Assembly: GCA_036927565.1 (NCBI GenBank) | Contig: JAYESD010000001.1 | Coordinates: 76,589,751-76,653,750 of the forward strand | Origin: Tuctoria greenei | Taxonomy: Eukaryota > Streptophyta > Magnoliopsida > Poales > Poaceae | DNA: 64,000 nt | Direction of reading: 5' to 3' | Program-made: the position numbers and the translations under genes | In this document: positions 1 to 10,918 of the stretch, piece by piece | Layout of the letters: the number at the start of each line of letters is the position of its first letter | How positions within the stretch are numbered: position 1 is the stretch's first letter | Notes under the pieces: generated by a model | Told to the model about the DNA's origin: nothing | The model's input: the letters and a program-made list of their open reading frames with translations, nothing else | Databases searched by the model: none

Positions 1-2690
1 GAACTCCGCATTATCGCCATTAAACTCATAATCCTATCCTGCAACTGTTGGGGGGGGGGAATTGCAAGAGTGAGTACATGTCGTACTCAGCAAGTGTGGA
101 AAGTATGACATGTGGCTGATTCAAATAACGAATGTAATAATGGCTAAGTGCTGAAAAGTACGGTAAAACATTTGAAAAGCAATATATTATATGTATGTGA
201 AGTAATCCCATCATAAACCATGTAACCATAATAGTACCATGTCCATAATTCACCATTACCAATAACCATAATCAATGTCATAACCCATAATTCCATCCAT
301 AACCATAACCATAATCATAATGTCAACTATAACCAGTGCCAAACCATAACCATTATCAAACCATAACCATCCCAAATCCCAATTTCCCTCTAATCATGGA
401 AGTTGTCCAGGTGCTCATAACCGGGAGCACGGCTATCATGATAGTTTTAATTAACACTCTGCAGATTTTGTACCTCTTTACCCACGTGTTCGTGATTTCA
501 TCACCTTTCGGCGACTAAGAATCTCCCTTATGCCCATGACCCGTCGATCATATTACACGCTTCCATTTGTGTGTGGCCAAGAGATCACAAAATAGCCTTT
601 ACAAAGGGATTACTAGCCTATTTAGACCCCACTGAGGTTTCACCGGTGGCGATGCCTCCAACTGAGCACATCTTCAACCAAGGGCCCCCTCTTGAGCCAT
701 TCGGATCCCAGGGTAGTCCCACCAATCATCAACAAACCCAATCCGACTACCCCTTCCCCGAGCATCCCCAATGGTCCAAACAGCACCAGCAAAGCCCTAA
801 TTAATCAGCCACGCCGCACCCATACTTGGCCTCGTGGTGGCACTGTAGTCCTGGCTTATTCTCGCATGAACCGGTCTTTAGATCTAAAGCAAGCAAACCA
901 CCATAACATTCAGCCCATCCATGTACCAGGCTTGCTTAGATCACCCATCGTATTGACCAATTCACATTAACCAGAATATCATTAGTGCATAATTAAATAT
1001 GTAGTGTCGCTTTCCCATCCCAATTAATCAAGCGAGGCAAAAAGGTAAAAACCCTTCCTGACTCTCTACCATAAATTACAGGTGACAAGGGTGGTCAAAC
1101 AAATCTAGTAAACTTCCTACCATAGGATTCCCATCAATTTGACACAAGCATGCAAGTTTGCAAACAAAACATTTATTTGAAAACAGGATCAATATGCTTC
1201 AAGGACACTTGCCTTGCTCCAGCGGATAGGGTTGCTCAAACGTTTCGAAGTCTTGATTCTGAAAATCCTCGTACACGATCTCTTGAGCACTTCCCTCTAA
1301 TCGTGATCACACATACAAGAAAATATATACAATTCAACATGATGCACACATAATAATCAACATGCGATGATATGCATGCATGCAAGTACAATAATTAATT
1401 AACTATGGTTGTTTATTAATTAGATGTAACTAGTTCATACGCGTTCATATGAGTTTGCGGAGAATTTAACGTGGATTATTGCTGCTGAAAATAAAATTAT
1501 GGTGCAACTAAAATCAATTTATGTCTATTAGTTCTAATGCATCGCTAAAATTCGCATCGGGAACAAGGCCTACCGTAGATCTGACGGCTTGACGGTCACG
1601 GGATGGGGACAATGCGTAGATGAAGTGGACGGCGCAAGGTCCTCCGGCGGCACGACGACGGCGGCGCGATGGCGACAATGATCTCCGGCGGACGGCGGAG
1701 CCCTCCTTTTTTTTTCTTCCTCTTCCTCCTTTTTCTTCCCTCTTTTCTTCTCTGGCGGCGCAGCCTCTCCTGTTCTTTTTTTTTTCGGCGGCGCTTCTGG
1801 TGCCCTTTTTTGAGTCTCCGGCGGCGGCTGTTTTTTTTTCTGGGATCCGGAACCCTAGGAAGTCTCCGTGGCTTTTATAGCCAGCAGCTAGGGAGCTAGG
1901 GACGGCGGGGTCGGTTGCTGGGGCCGGGAGCAGCCCGGTCGCGGAACGCGCGCTGGGGATCGGCACGCGGTGCGACTGAGGCGGGAGCGTGCGGGACGTG
2001 GGAGGCAGGGCCCAGGTGCTGGTCAGGCGGCGCGTGCAGGAGGCGGGGTCGCGCGCGCTGCGCGATGCGGGCGTCGGGGCGAGCGCGGGGTGGGGCCCAG
2101 CGGCGGGGTCGCGGGGCTGGCGCGCATGCGTGCGGGCGGCCAGGGCGGCGGGGCCAGCGTGGGAGGCGGGGCCCAGGCGGGGCGTGGTGCGTGGAGGCGG
2201 GGGCTGGGCGGGAATCCCGGGCGCGTGGGGGGGTGTGCGGGGGCCTACGGCGGCGCGGGGGCCGAGGCGGGCGACCGAGGCGGGCGGCGGTTGGGGCGTT
2301 GCCGGCTGGGCTGGTCGGCGGCCTGGCCGGAGGGTTTTTTTTTTCTTTTTTTTTATATTATATATTTATTATTTATATTATTATTATTTTCTTTATATAT
2401 ATATATTTTCTTTTTATTTTATTATTTATTTATTTATTTTATTCTTTTTATATTATTATTATATATTTTACTATTTATATTTTATTATTTTACTTTTTTA
2501 TTATTATTTTTATACTTATTCCCTATTACAGGTTTTAGGCTATAATTATTATTTTCTATTTCTTCTTTTGCTACATACACTTGTATATATATACTCCATC
2601 TTTTATGTTTTATTATTTTTCTTTCATCCCACAAATGTCTAATGCATGATCATGTATGCTATGTAGGATTCGAAAATTTAGGGTGTTACA
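1..2690 (-). mobile_element. Ty3/gypsy-type LTR, minus strand, left end outside window
   Basis: The right edge reads ...GGGTGTTACA at 2681-2690, which on the minus strand is the TGTAACACCC start typical of many grass gypsy LTRs. It abuts sequence that is collinear with the 3' flank of the Ulp1 gene of CACTA-2 (around 38100), so the LTR inserted into CACTA-1. On the minus strand it shows an AT-rich start (2340-2690), a very GC-rich block (about 1900-2335), a TATA box at 1870-1882 and then R/U5-like sequence. No primer binding site or gag/pol was seen, so it may be a solo LTR or the 5' LTR of an element running off the left edge. Open frames in the GC-rich block look like composition artefacts. 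180-370 is rich in degenerate CCATAA repeats. Confidence 0.7.
1870..1882 (-). promoter_or_regulatory. TATA box of the gypsy-type LTR
   Basis: The minus strand reads GGCTATAAAAGCC, a TATA box inside a small dyad. It lies about 810 bp from the LTR start at 2690 and just downstream of the GC-rich block. This position fits a U3/R boundary with transcription running leftward. Inference from sequence only. Confidence 0.55.
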
Positions 2691-2745
2691 ATATATATAT
2701 GTACAAGTTACACAGAGAATTCATCTCATATTTTAGAAGTTTTCA

Positions 2746-5700
2746 CTAAAAACTGTTTCTATTGACATATTCGCAAAGTTCTGGCACATCAGAAATTGCA
2801 CCATTCTCATCAAAGAACTTCCCTCTTTTGAGCAAAATTTTGCAACGCACGAATTGACACAGTTCAGCAGCAATCTTGTCGGCTCCTCCACAAGGAATAC
2901 TTCTACAAACCGGCCATTCTTTGTTCACATTCTTTGTGTGCTGCAATAAAATACATAACAAGGTTTAGAATGTATTGGTTTGAACAATCTCAAAGTATAG
3001 ATCAAAGGGAGAGTATACAAGAATTTATTTGGTGTTTTTGGAGCAGTTGTACTATGAGCAATTGAATTTTGAAGTTGGAATCAAAATATGAAAATAATGT
3101 TTCTGGTAATATTGAACAGCAGAGAATATAAGTATTAAACTATGCTAGTTACAATGAAAATGAAACTCAAAAGTAAGAAAATAAGATATTGACATTAAGG
3201 ATAACTTACATCCTTACGATTCACTCTATATTCGCTGGCGGTCCGAAGATACTCGCATACATAATACCCGCATAAGACACTCCCGGCAGGCTGCTTCGCA
3301 CAAGCATAATATGTTTTAATGTCTAATGCATTCGTATTAGGAGGTCTCTGACCGCCAAGCTGTTCTGTGTAAAACCGCCAAGCGTTGTAATACATGAAAT
3401 GTCATATAAAACTTGTCAACACATTCTAAATGTGTGTAAATTTAAATTATTAAATAAACGTACCGTTTCAAAATGGAAAGGAAATCTTCGTAACGCTCTG
3501 GTGGGTAATCGACTAAGTCCAAGACTGTTGCCAAACCCTGCGTTGGCTTGATGAAGATCATTATGTAGTGATTACTGCACACATACAAACACACATGTTA
3601 ACAATTAGCAATAATTGCTATTTCAATGTCATGTGTCGAACTTACTCGAAGTGGTACGGAGCCTTTATGAGGTCCTTGCCGTCTCTGACAAAGTTAAATA
3701 TTGCATGTCCTATGTAAGTTGCAACTTCTGTCCTTCTATCCTTTAAGTTTTGCGATTGATTTTTAAATTTTTTTTTCAGGTGCTTGAGCTATGCTGAGTC
3801 TCGATCCGCCTTGACGTCGAATAGCATCTTTGCAATCCGTTTAGGGTCAAGGATACCTGTTTTGTGTTTCATCTTTATTGTCCATGTATTGCATCCTATT
3901 GAAAAAGTCCAGAATTATTATAATCTCATGAAATTGTATGCGTGTAGTAAAAAAAGAAAATGTACAATATTAGAGGCACTTACAGCACCAGACGAGTAGC
4001 AGGTTGATTTCGAGCATGCCATGATGGACATGGGTATGCAACTCTTCAAATAAAATGAATCGTTTATCTGCTCCAGTGCTCCAGAATGCATCTTTTGGAA
4101 TATGAAATGTGACGCAAGAAAGACCATATTTTGTGCTAGCAAGGATGTATTACTCGTGCATTCTTTTGAGCGGGGCAGGTTGTTTGCTAAGTTGTACGGA
4201 TGTTATGAACGGCTTCCCATTCTAAAATTTAGGAGGAAAATCCTCAAGCTTGAATATTGGAACTCCTCGTTTAACTAAAGTCGTCCGCCGATTATACATG
4301 ACACCGTCTTATTCCCACTTCTCGATATCTTCTAATGCTGGCTCATGAACAGAACAAGATGCACTCAATTTTCTAATATTTTCCTTCATAGTTTCCAAAT
4401 ACTTTGACACTTCTGATGAAGGTTTTATAATTTTTTATGAGCTAACTTTGATAGGAACTGATGATCGAGGAGTAGTCATCGGAAGTTGGACACTGGCTTG
4501 TTGTTGAACACGTTGTTCAACTGATTGCTCTTAACTCCCAATAGTTGGCTCTAGTACTACTTCAATATGTTGCTCAACTGGTTGTTCTTTACTAGCAACA
4601 ACTTGCTCTGGTACTGCTTAAAGCTGTTGTCCAACTTGTTGCTCTTGGTTATCTTTACTAGCAAGATTACTATCATCCTTGCTGAGACATAGGGGGAGTG
4701 GATCTTCCTGGACTCAGAGAGGATCTTCCTGGACTTTCGCCTTAGAAGACAGGGTTGCAGTATTTTGAGATGCGACGGGGCTAGAAATTGCCTCATCGTC
4801 CAACACGATATTGCGATGGTGCCAAAGGATTAATTGGTTGACAACCTGCCCCAGAGTCACGATCCCCTCATGTGTGATGTGTTCTATTTCATAATCTTCA
4901 TGATCATTATCAATGATCTGAAGAACTTGCACCACAGTATAATACAATGGAAGTGGATTGCTGTGAAGTCACAATCAGGCTTTGCCATAGCAGTGGCAAC
5001 CTGTTTGGTTTTGTTCCCTGCTCTGCCGAGCGGGACAAGAAGACGACAAGATTTGTACTGAGCAATATCATCAACAATGAACTTATGGGTTGACCCTGAG
5101 CCTAGCATAGAACCTACTCTGCTAGGGTAGGCAGTTGGAGATAGCAATTGCTCCTTTGGCACGAGAACCATCACTGTACTCGGTGCCACTAATTGTCCAG
5201 ATTGTTTAAGTTGTTCCATTATTTCTTGCACATTTTCTTTAACCTTTTGAGCAATCGTTTCATCAAGTGTTTTCTTGAACTTCTCACGCCTTCTATATGT
5301 GTCTTTATCTTTAGGGAAACCATCTAGCCAAGACATTTAAGAAGAGACTGTTCGAACCCGTCCACTGTGTTCAGGGTTTCCTAGAAGAGCGGTAAGTTGG
5401 TCATTCTCCCTCTTCGTCTTGAAGAGACCCATCTGTCGCTTTTCAATTACTTCTTTCATTTTTTCCTCTACTTAATTCACAAAGACGTGCTTTTCAAGTT
5501 TGCCTTCGCTGGTCAAACCTGATTGAGCAAAGATCCACCACTGAGTTCTCTCATCGGAGCCTTCTAACGGGTGAGGATTGCCCTTACTGGTAATTTCATC
5601 TAATATCTTATTCCATTTCTAGACTTTGGGGGCCTATCCGACAGATCCCAAGCAATGATGGTATTTGTTCTTTTTGGCAAGCTCTGACCTAGTTGCACTT

Positions 5701-6437
5701 AGGGCTTCAGCATCAGGTGTGGTCTTTTGACGAACAAATTCTTGCCACTAAGCTTGTGTGATTTTTCCCATATTCCTCGGTCTAGGGACCTAATCAGCCT
5801 TAACATAAGCATGCATTTCACTCTTCCTGCCACATACCATCTTGCCGCAAGAGACCAATGTTGCTTTCTTTACAGCTTCTTCCGTGCCTTTCGGCAACTT
5901 GAATTATTTCTTTATCCTTTCCCACAACTCATTCTTGGTCTCCTCAGGTAATTTTCTCCGATTCTCAGTTGTGATCGGCACGAGCTCTCTAAAAAGAAAA
6001 CCACATGCATTTTGGTACTTGGTAACTGAATCCAATGGATCTGGGGGAAGCCCACCTGGACCTACCCTTGTTATTTACCTCGTTGCCCTCGTTTCCGCTT
6101 GAGTGAACCTGAGGATTCATCCATTGGAGAACCTTCTGCGGTTTTAGGAGCCGGAGTCACCTCGTTGTCTTCGCGATTAATCTGGGTAGAAAAGAATTAT
6201 AAGACTTCGTATACTTGACAACCAACATTAACTTGAACTTCTGAAGTTAGGATTCGTGATCCATACCTCGTCAGCATGATCATATTCCAGGTCGAGATCC
6301 TCTCAAGTCTTTTTAATTTTTATATTCGGAAAAGGATCCGATGGATTGTGAAAGGAGCCTGAAATGCTGGAGTCAGTAAACTCCATATTGTCTTCTTTAT
6401 TGTTACTACCAGCACCAGTCTTCTTAGGGCTTTCCAT
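2746..6437 (-). pseudogene. CACTA-1 second gene: Transposase_24 domain plus Ulp1 cysteine protease (decayed)
   Basis: Reads right to left from ATG at 6437 to a TAG at 2746-2748. It is collinear with the plus-strand gene of CACTA-2 (34367-38065). The N-terminal part has the basic KRKRGPNKG-like start and the plant transposase Ptta/En/Spm (Transposase_24) region. A Gln-rich linker follows, then an Ulp1/C48 protease C-terminus in several exons. The block GSVLCGYYVCE, with the catalytic Cys and an upstream Gln, is visible near 3270-3310. Exon-intron boundaries match CACTA-2, for example a gtatgg donor after exon 1. There is an in-frame stop early (KIKKT then stop, near 6320) and there are further stops and frameshifts, so it is a pseudogene. 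The final exon near 2746-2940 lacks the late stop seen in CACTA-2. Confidence 0.85.
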
Positions 6438-7801
6438 GATAGAACTAATAAGACAAAAAATATAATGAATGGCATATTAACTCTACATGAAGTGTTGCAT
6501 GAAGAAAAAGATGGAAGCATTCTAGGGTTTGATAAGGCATTCTAGGGTTTAAGGCGACTGACCAAGGTGATTGACCAAGTTCCATTCTAGGGTTTGAGGC
6601 GACTGACCAAGGCATTAGCTAGGAATGTGTATTGCTTGTATTAAAAGCCGAGAAGAACAATTATATCAACAATTAAACAATAACAATTTACAATTTACAA
6701 TGTTTTCAAGTCGCCAAGTGGACCCTAGTCGCCTACCCAACGGCTAGGTCGACTAGGACGACTAATCAATGACTAGGGTGACTAATCGATCCTAATCGAC
6801 CCTAGTCGATCCTCTAATCGTCCAGGCCATTTTTTCCTCTTAATCATCTCATGATCACAACATAGCAGTCGACAACATTGCATATACCACAAGCACAAAA
6901 ATAAACAACAAATTTAGAATTGCAGGTTTAAGTAGTGCATAAAATAATTGGTAAGTTTTTTTTTAAATATATACAAGTCTATTGAGCAATGGTGCGGTTA
7001 ATCTTACAAGGAACACATGTTCCACTAAAGGTTCAAGTTCACATTAAACTAGCACTATGCAGCAAAAATCGACATTTGAAAACAACAAGAGTCTAACAAT
7101 GCCTACCCGCAACACCATCGGCACCAGTAATGTCATGTGAAAATATCATCTTACAAACCCATTCCCACGAGGGGTGATAATCTTCATCACAAGGAGTACT
7201 ATTATCCCATATTCAAGTACATTATGCCCTAAGCTCGTTAACAGTGGTGGCCTTGCCACACAATTCATCTTTTACTGGTATAAGCATGGCTAAGCTTGAT
7301 ACTTCGCAAAATAAAAACTAACCCAGACCTTCGTGGGACGGCTAGGGTTCAAAATCTTGAGTAAATCTATGAACCTAGGGTGACACAGTTCATCTTCTTG
7401 AGGCGACTGACCAATGCACCTAGGGTTCGAAAACTTTGATTAAGGAAATCTATGCAAGGCACCATTTGAATCGGCCGGCGGTGAGGGTGAGGATTGCAGG
7501 CGTCGAGGGCAAGGATGGAGGAGGCACGGGGACGGAGGAGGGAACGCCGAAGGTCGGCGGCGACGACGAGGGCAAAATCGGCGTACCTGGAAGTGGCGAG
7601 GGCGAAGCACAGTGGTGATGGCGAAGCTCAACGTACCTGGAATTGGCAACGGTGAAGCTCGGCGGCTACAGCGAAGTTCAGCGGTGACGGGCGAAGTTCG
7701 GCAGCAAGAGCGGCGAAGACTTGGCAGCAAACGAAATTTTGGCAGCCTGACGACGTCTAAATAATTTCGCCTGGGTTAGGTTTTTACAACGCAGCCGAGG
7801 G
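6438..7801. other. Upstream region and 5' UTR of the CACTA-1 Ulp1 gene
   Basis: No coding sequence is supported. 6530-6850 holds short degenerate repeats built on CTAGGGTTT and GACTAATCGA-like words. 7440-7800 is GC-richer and corresponds in inverted orientation to 33100-33420 of CACTA-2, probably the 5' UTR and first intron of the Ulp1 transcript. The rest is unremarkable AT-rich sequence. Confidence 0.5.
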
Positions 7802-7811
7802 CTATATATAG
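7802..7811 (-). promoter_or_regulatory. TATA box of the CACTA-1 Ulp1 gene
   Basis: A TATATATAG-type box is read leftward, immediately outside the central repeat array and followed by a 5' UTR-like stretch (AACCTAACCCAGGCG) that CACTA-2 has in the same relative position near 33110. The shared position in two elements supports it. Confidence 0.55.
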
Positions 7812-7814
7812 ACA

Positions 7815-10460
7815 TTTATCTTCTCAGCCGGTTATTAAGTACCAATCGTTTGAGAAGATGATTATCTCAGGCGAGTGGTAATTATCACCCTCCTGAGAAT
7901 ATTAACTTAGCTCTGGCGGTTGGTAAGTAATAACCGCCTGAGATAACCTTCTTCTCAGGCGGTTATTCAGTACCAACTGCCTGAGAAGAACTTTATGTAA
8001 GATTATTTAATATTATTGATTAAACGTGGGGCCTTTCAAAAGCCCTATTCTACTTTCTTATAATATGATTGAGTATTAAAGGTTACCATTAAATTTCACC
8101 TCATAAAGCCTTTTAAATTGGTCAGAACATAAAAAGCATATAGAAATTGCAATTTGTCATTTTCTTTGATGATGAATATAGTGATTTTTCCATTTAGTTT
8201 TTCAATGGACCTTTTTAGTCATCATACCAACCTCTATGAATTTTTTCAGATTTTTTAATTTTTTTTGAATTTATATGTGTTCAAAATTTGATGAATGCCT
8301 CATATGTATATGAGCTTGTTGGTTAGAATGATTGATAATTTGAATTTTGACATGTTGGAATGCTTTAAAAAGTTTAATAAAATTCATACATGTATAGATA
8401 ATACAAATATGTTCATACTCCCTCCGTCCCGGAAAGTTTGTCGCTTTGTAGTTCATTTTTGAACTACAAAGCGACAAACTTTCTAGGATGGAGGGAGTAC
8501 AATCCAATTTTAGTGAAGGGTCCCTTTTTTAGGAGATACACAAATGTTAATATTATGTTAAGATAAATTAATTTTATAGTTACCAAAACATTACAATATT
8601 AGCTATACAAGTTTTAAAATATTTGATCCAGGTAGTAGATGTTAATTTTGAAAAATATAGAAGAAAGAATCATCGAATTTGGACTCAATTTTCATAATAT
8701 ATACATGTTTGAGTATTTATATTGGAATCCAAATAAAAAAGAAGCAAGGGAAAATAAAACTGAAGAACAAGCTTGGGAAATTATCTTAGGCGGTTGTTAA
8801 GTAATAACCGCTTGAGATAACCTTCTTCTCAGGTGGTTATTCAGTACCAACCACCTGAGAAGAACTTCATGTAAGCTTAATTAATATTCTTAATTAAATG
8901 TGGGGTCTTTCAAAAGCCCAAATTCCACTTTCTTTAATATGATTGAGTATTAAAGGTTACCATTAAATTTCACTTCATAAAGTCTTTTAAATTGGTGAGA
9001 ACATAAAAAACATATAGCAATTGCTATTTGTCATTTTTGTATCTAGATGAATATAATGATTTTTCCATTTAGTTTTTCAATGGACCTTTTTAGTCATCAT
9101 ACCAACCTCTATGAATTTTTTTTTAGATTTTTTTAATTTTTTTTAAATCTAGGTGTGTTCAGAATTTGATGAATGCCTCATATGTATATGAGCATTTTTG
9201 TTAGAATGATGGATAATTTGAATTTTGACATGTTGGAATGCTTTAAAACGTTTAAGAAAATTCATACATTTATAAATAATACAAATATGTTCATATAATC
9301 CAATTTCAGTGAAGGATCCCTCTTTTTAGAAGATACACAAATGTGAATAATATGTTAGTATAAATTAATTTGATATTTACCAAAACATTACAATGTTAGC
9401 AAGTTTTAAATATTTGGTCCAATTGGTAGATGTTAATTTTTGAAAAATTAAGAAGAAAGAATCGTCGAATTTGGACTAAATTTGCAGAATCTATACATGT
9501 TTAAGTATTTATATCGGAATCTAAAAAAAAAGAAGCAAGGGAAAATAAAACTGAAGAACAGGATCGGGCAATTATCTCAGGCGGTTGTTAAGTAATAACC
9601 GCCTGAGATAACCTTCTCCTCACGCGGTTATTCAGTACCAACCACCTGAGAAGAACTTTATGTAAGCTTAATTAATATTTTTGATTAAATATGGGGCCTT
9701 TCAAAAGCCCAAATTCTACTTTCTTGTAATATGATTGAGTATTAAAGGTTACCATTAAATTTCACTTCATAAAGCCTTTTAAATTGATCAAAACATAAAA
9801 AACATATAGCAATTGCTATTTGTCATTTTTCTATCTTGATGAATATAGTGATTTTTTCATATAGTTTTTCAATGGACCTTTTTAATCATCATACCAACCT
9901 CTATGAATTTTTTCAGATTTTTTTATATTTTTTGAGTCTATGTGTGTTCAAAATTTTATGAATGCCTCATATTTATATGAGCATTTTGGTTAGAATGATG
10001 GATAATTTCAATTTTGACATGTTGGAATGCTTTAAGAAGTTTAAGAAAATTCATACATGTATAAATAATACAAATATGTTCATACAATCCAATTTCAGTG
10101 AAGGAACCCTATTTTTAGGAGATACACAAATGTGAATAATATGTGAGTATAAATTAATTTGACATTTACCAAAACATTACAATGTTAGCTATACAAGTGT
10201 TAAAATATTTGATCCAGGTGGTAGATGTTAATTTTTGAAAAATATAGAAGAAAGAATCATCGAATTTGGACTTAATTGCAGAATCTATACATGTTTGAGT
10301 ATTTATATTGGAATCTAAATAAAAAAGAAGCAAGGGAAAAGAAAACTGAAGAACAGGCTCGGGCAATTATCTCAGGCGGTTGTAAAGTTATACCGTGTGA
10401 GATAATCTTTTTCTCAGGCGGGTTTTTAGTACTAACTGCCTGAGAAGCAGTTAAGATTCG
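7815..10460 (+). repeat. Central satellite and palindrome array of CACTA-1
   Basis: Three tandem units of roughly 790 bp, with anchor palindromes near 7915, 8790, 9580 and 10375. The first unit is longer because of a MITE. Each unit begins with a dyad pairing CTCAGGCGGTT with AACCGCCTGAGATAA around a short TAAGTAAT-like loop, then AT-rich sequence with no coding potential. The same unit is present inverted in CACTA-2 (29357-32030). The dyad core GGCGGTT is shared with the subterminal repeats, so these are probably transposase-type binding sites placed in the shared promoter region between the two divergent genes. Confidence 0.8.
8418..8497. mobile_element. Stowaway-like (Tc1/mariner) MITE
   Basis: An 80-bp nearly perfect fold-back starting CTCCCTCCGTCCC and ending GGATGGAGGGAG, flanked by TA on both sides (8416-8417 and 8498-8499). 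It sits in only the first of the three satellite units, so it inserted after the array had amplified. Its core pairs TTTGTCGCTTTGTAGTTC with its own complement. Confidence 0.85.
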
Positions 10461-10918
10461 CCTGAAAAAAAACCGGAACTTTATTAATTTTTATCACAGG
10501 AGGTTGTTTCGTTAAAAGCCTCTTGTGAAAAGCCCTCCACCACTTGAAATTTGTAGTAGATTTGAATGATTAAAGGTTGAAAGATGTAGTTTAGTCTCCT
10601 CTTGAGCTCACCAATGAATTTTACAGAACAAGTAGATTTGAAGGATTAAACATTGAAGATGAATACAAGCACATCACGTGTTCGATGAAATGTTTCAATG
10701 AACAAGCCTAACTTCAAAAATCCATTATGGCCACTAGGAAGCCTAGAAAATTATGAAACAAATTTTCTTGGGACCCTTATGAACAGCCTTAAATGATACC
10801 AATATACACTCATATGATACATGCTTGTTATGTCTCTGTAAATTCATTTTATATAGGACCTTTAGGTCATATATGTGGCCAAATTTTGTAAATCTTACAA
10901 AAAATCTGTTATTGAAGC
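10461..10918. other. 5' flank of the CACTA-1 transposase
   Basis: AT-rich sequence between the last central palindrome and the transposase ATG. It contains one degenerate CACAGG...CCTCTTGTG dyad near 10495-10535 and no clear TATA box. It probably holds the 5' UTR or an intron; the region homologous to the CACTA-2 promoter (around 26350) is not recognisable here. Confidence 0.4.

Noticed and set aside
1514..2642. Long frames on both strands in 1514-2642
   Set aside because: They arise from the GC-rich block and run into the TTATT-rich tract (strings of Phe, Tyr and Ile). No family match; they lie in an LTR U3.
7440..7730. Arg/Pro-rich frames near 7440-7730 and 33130-33480
   Set aside because: GC-rich leader of the Ulp1 transcript; frames differ between CACTA-1 and CACTA-2 and are not conserved.
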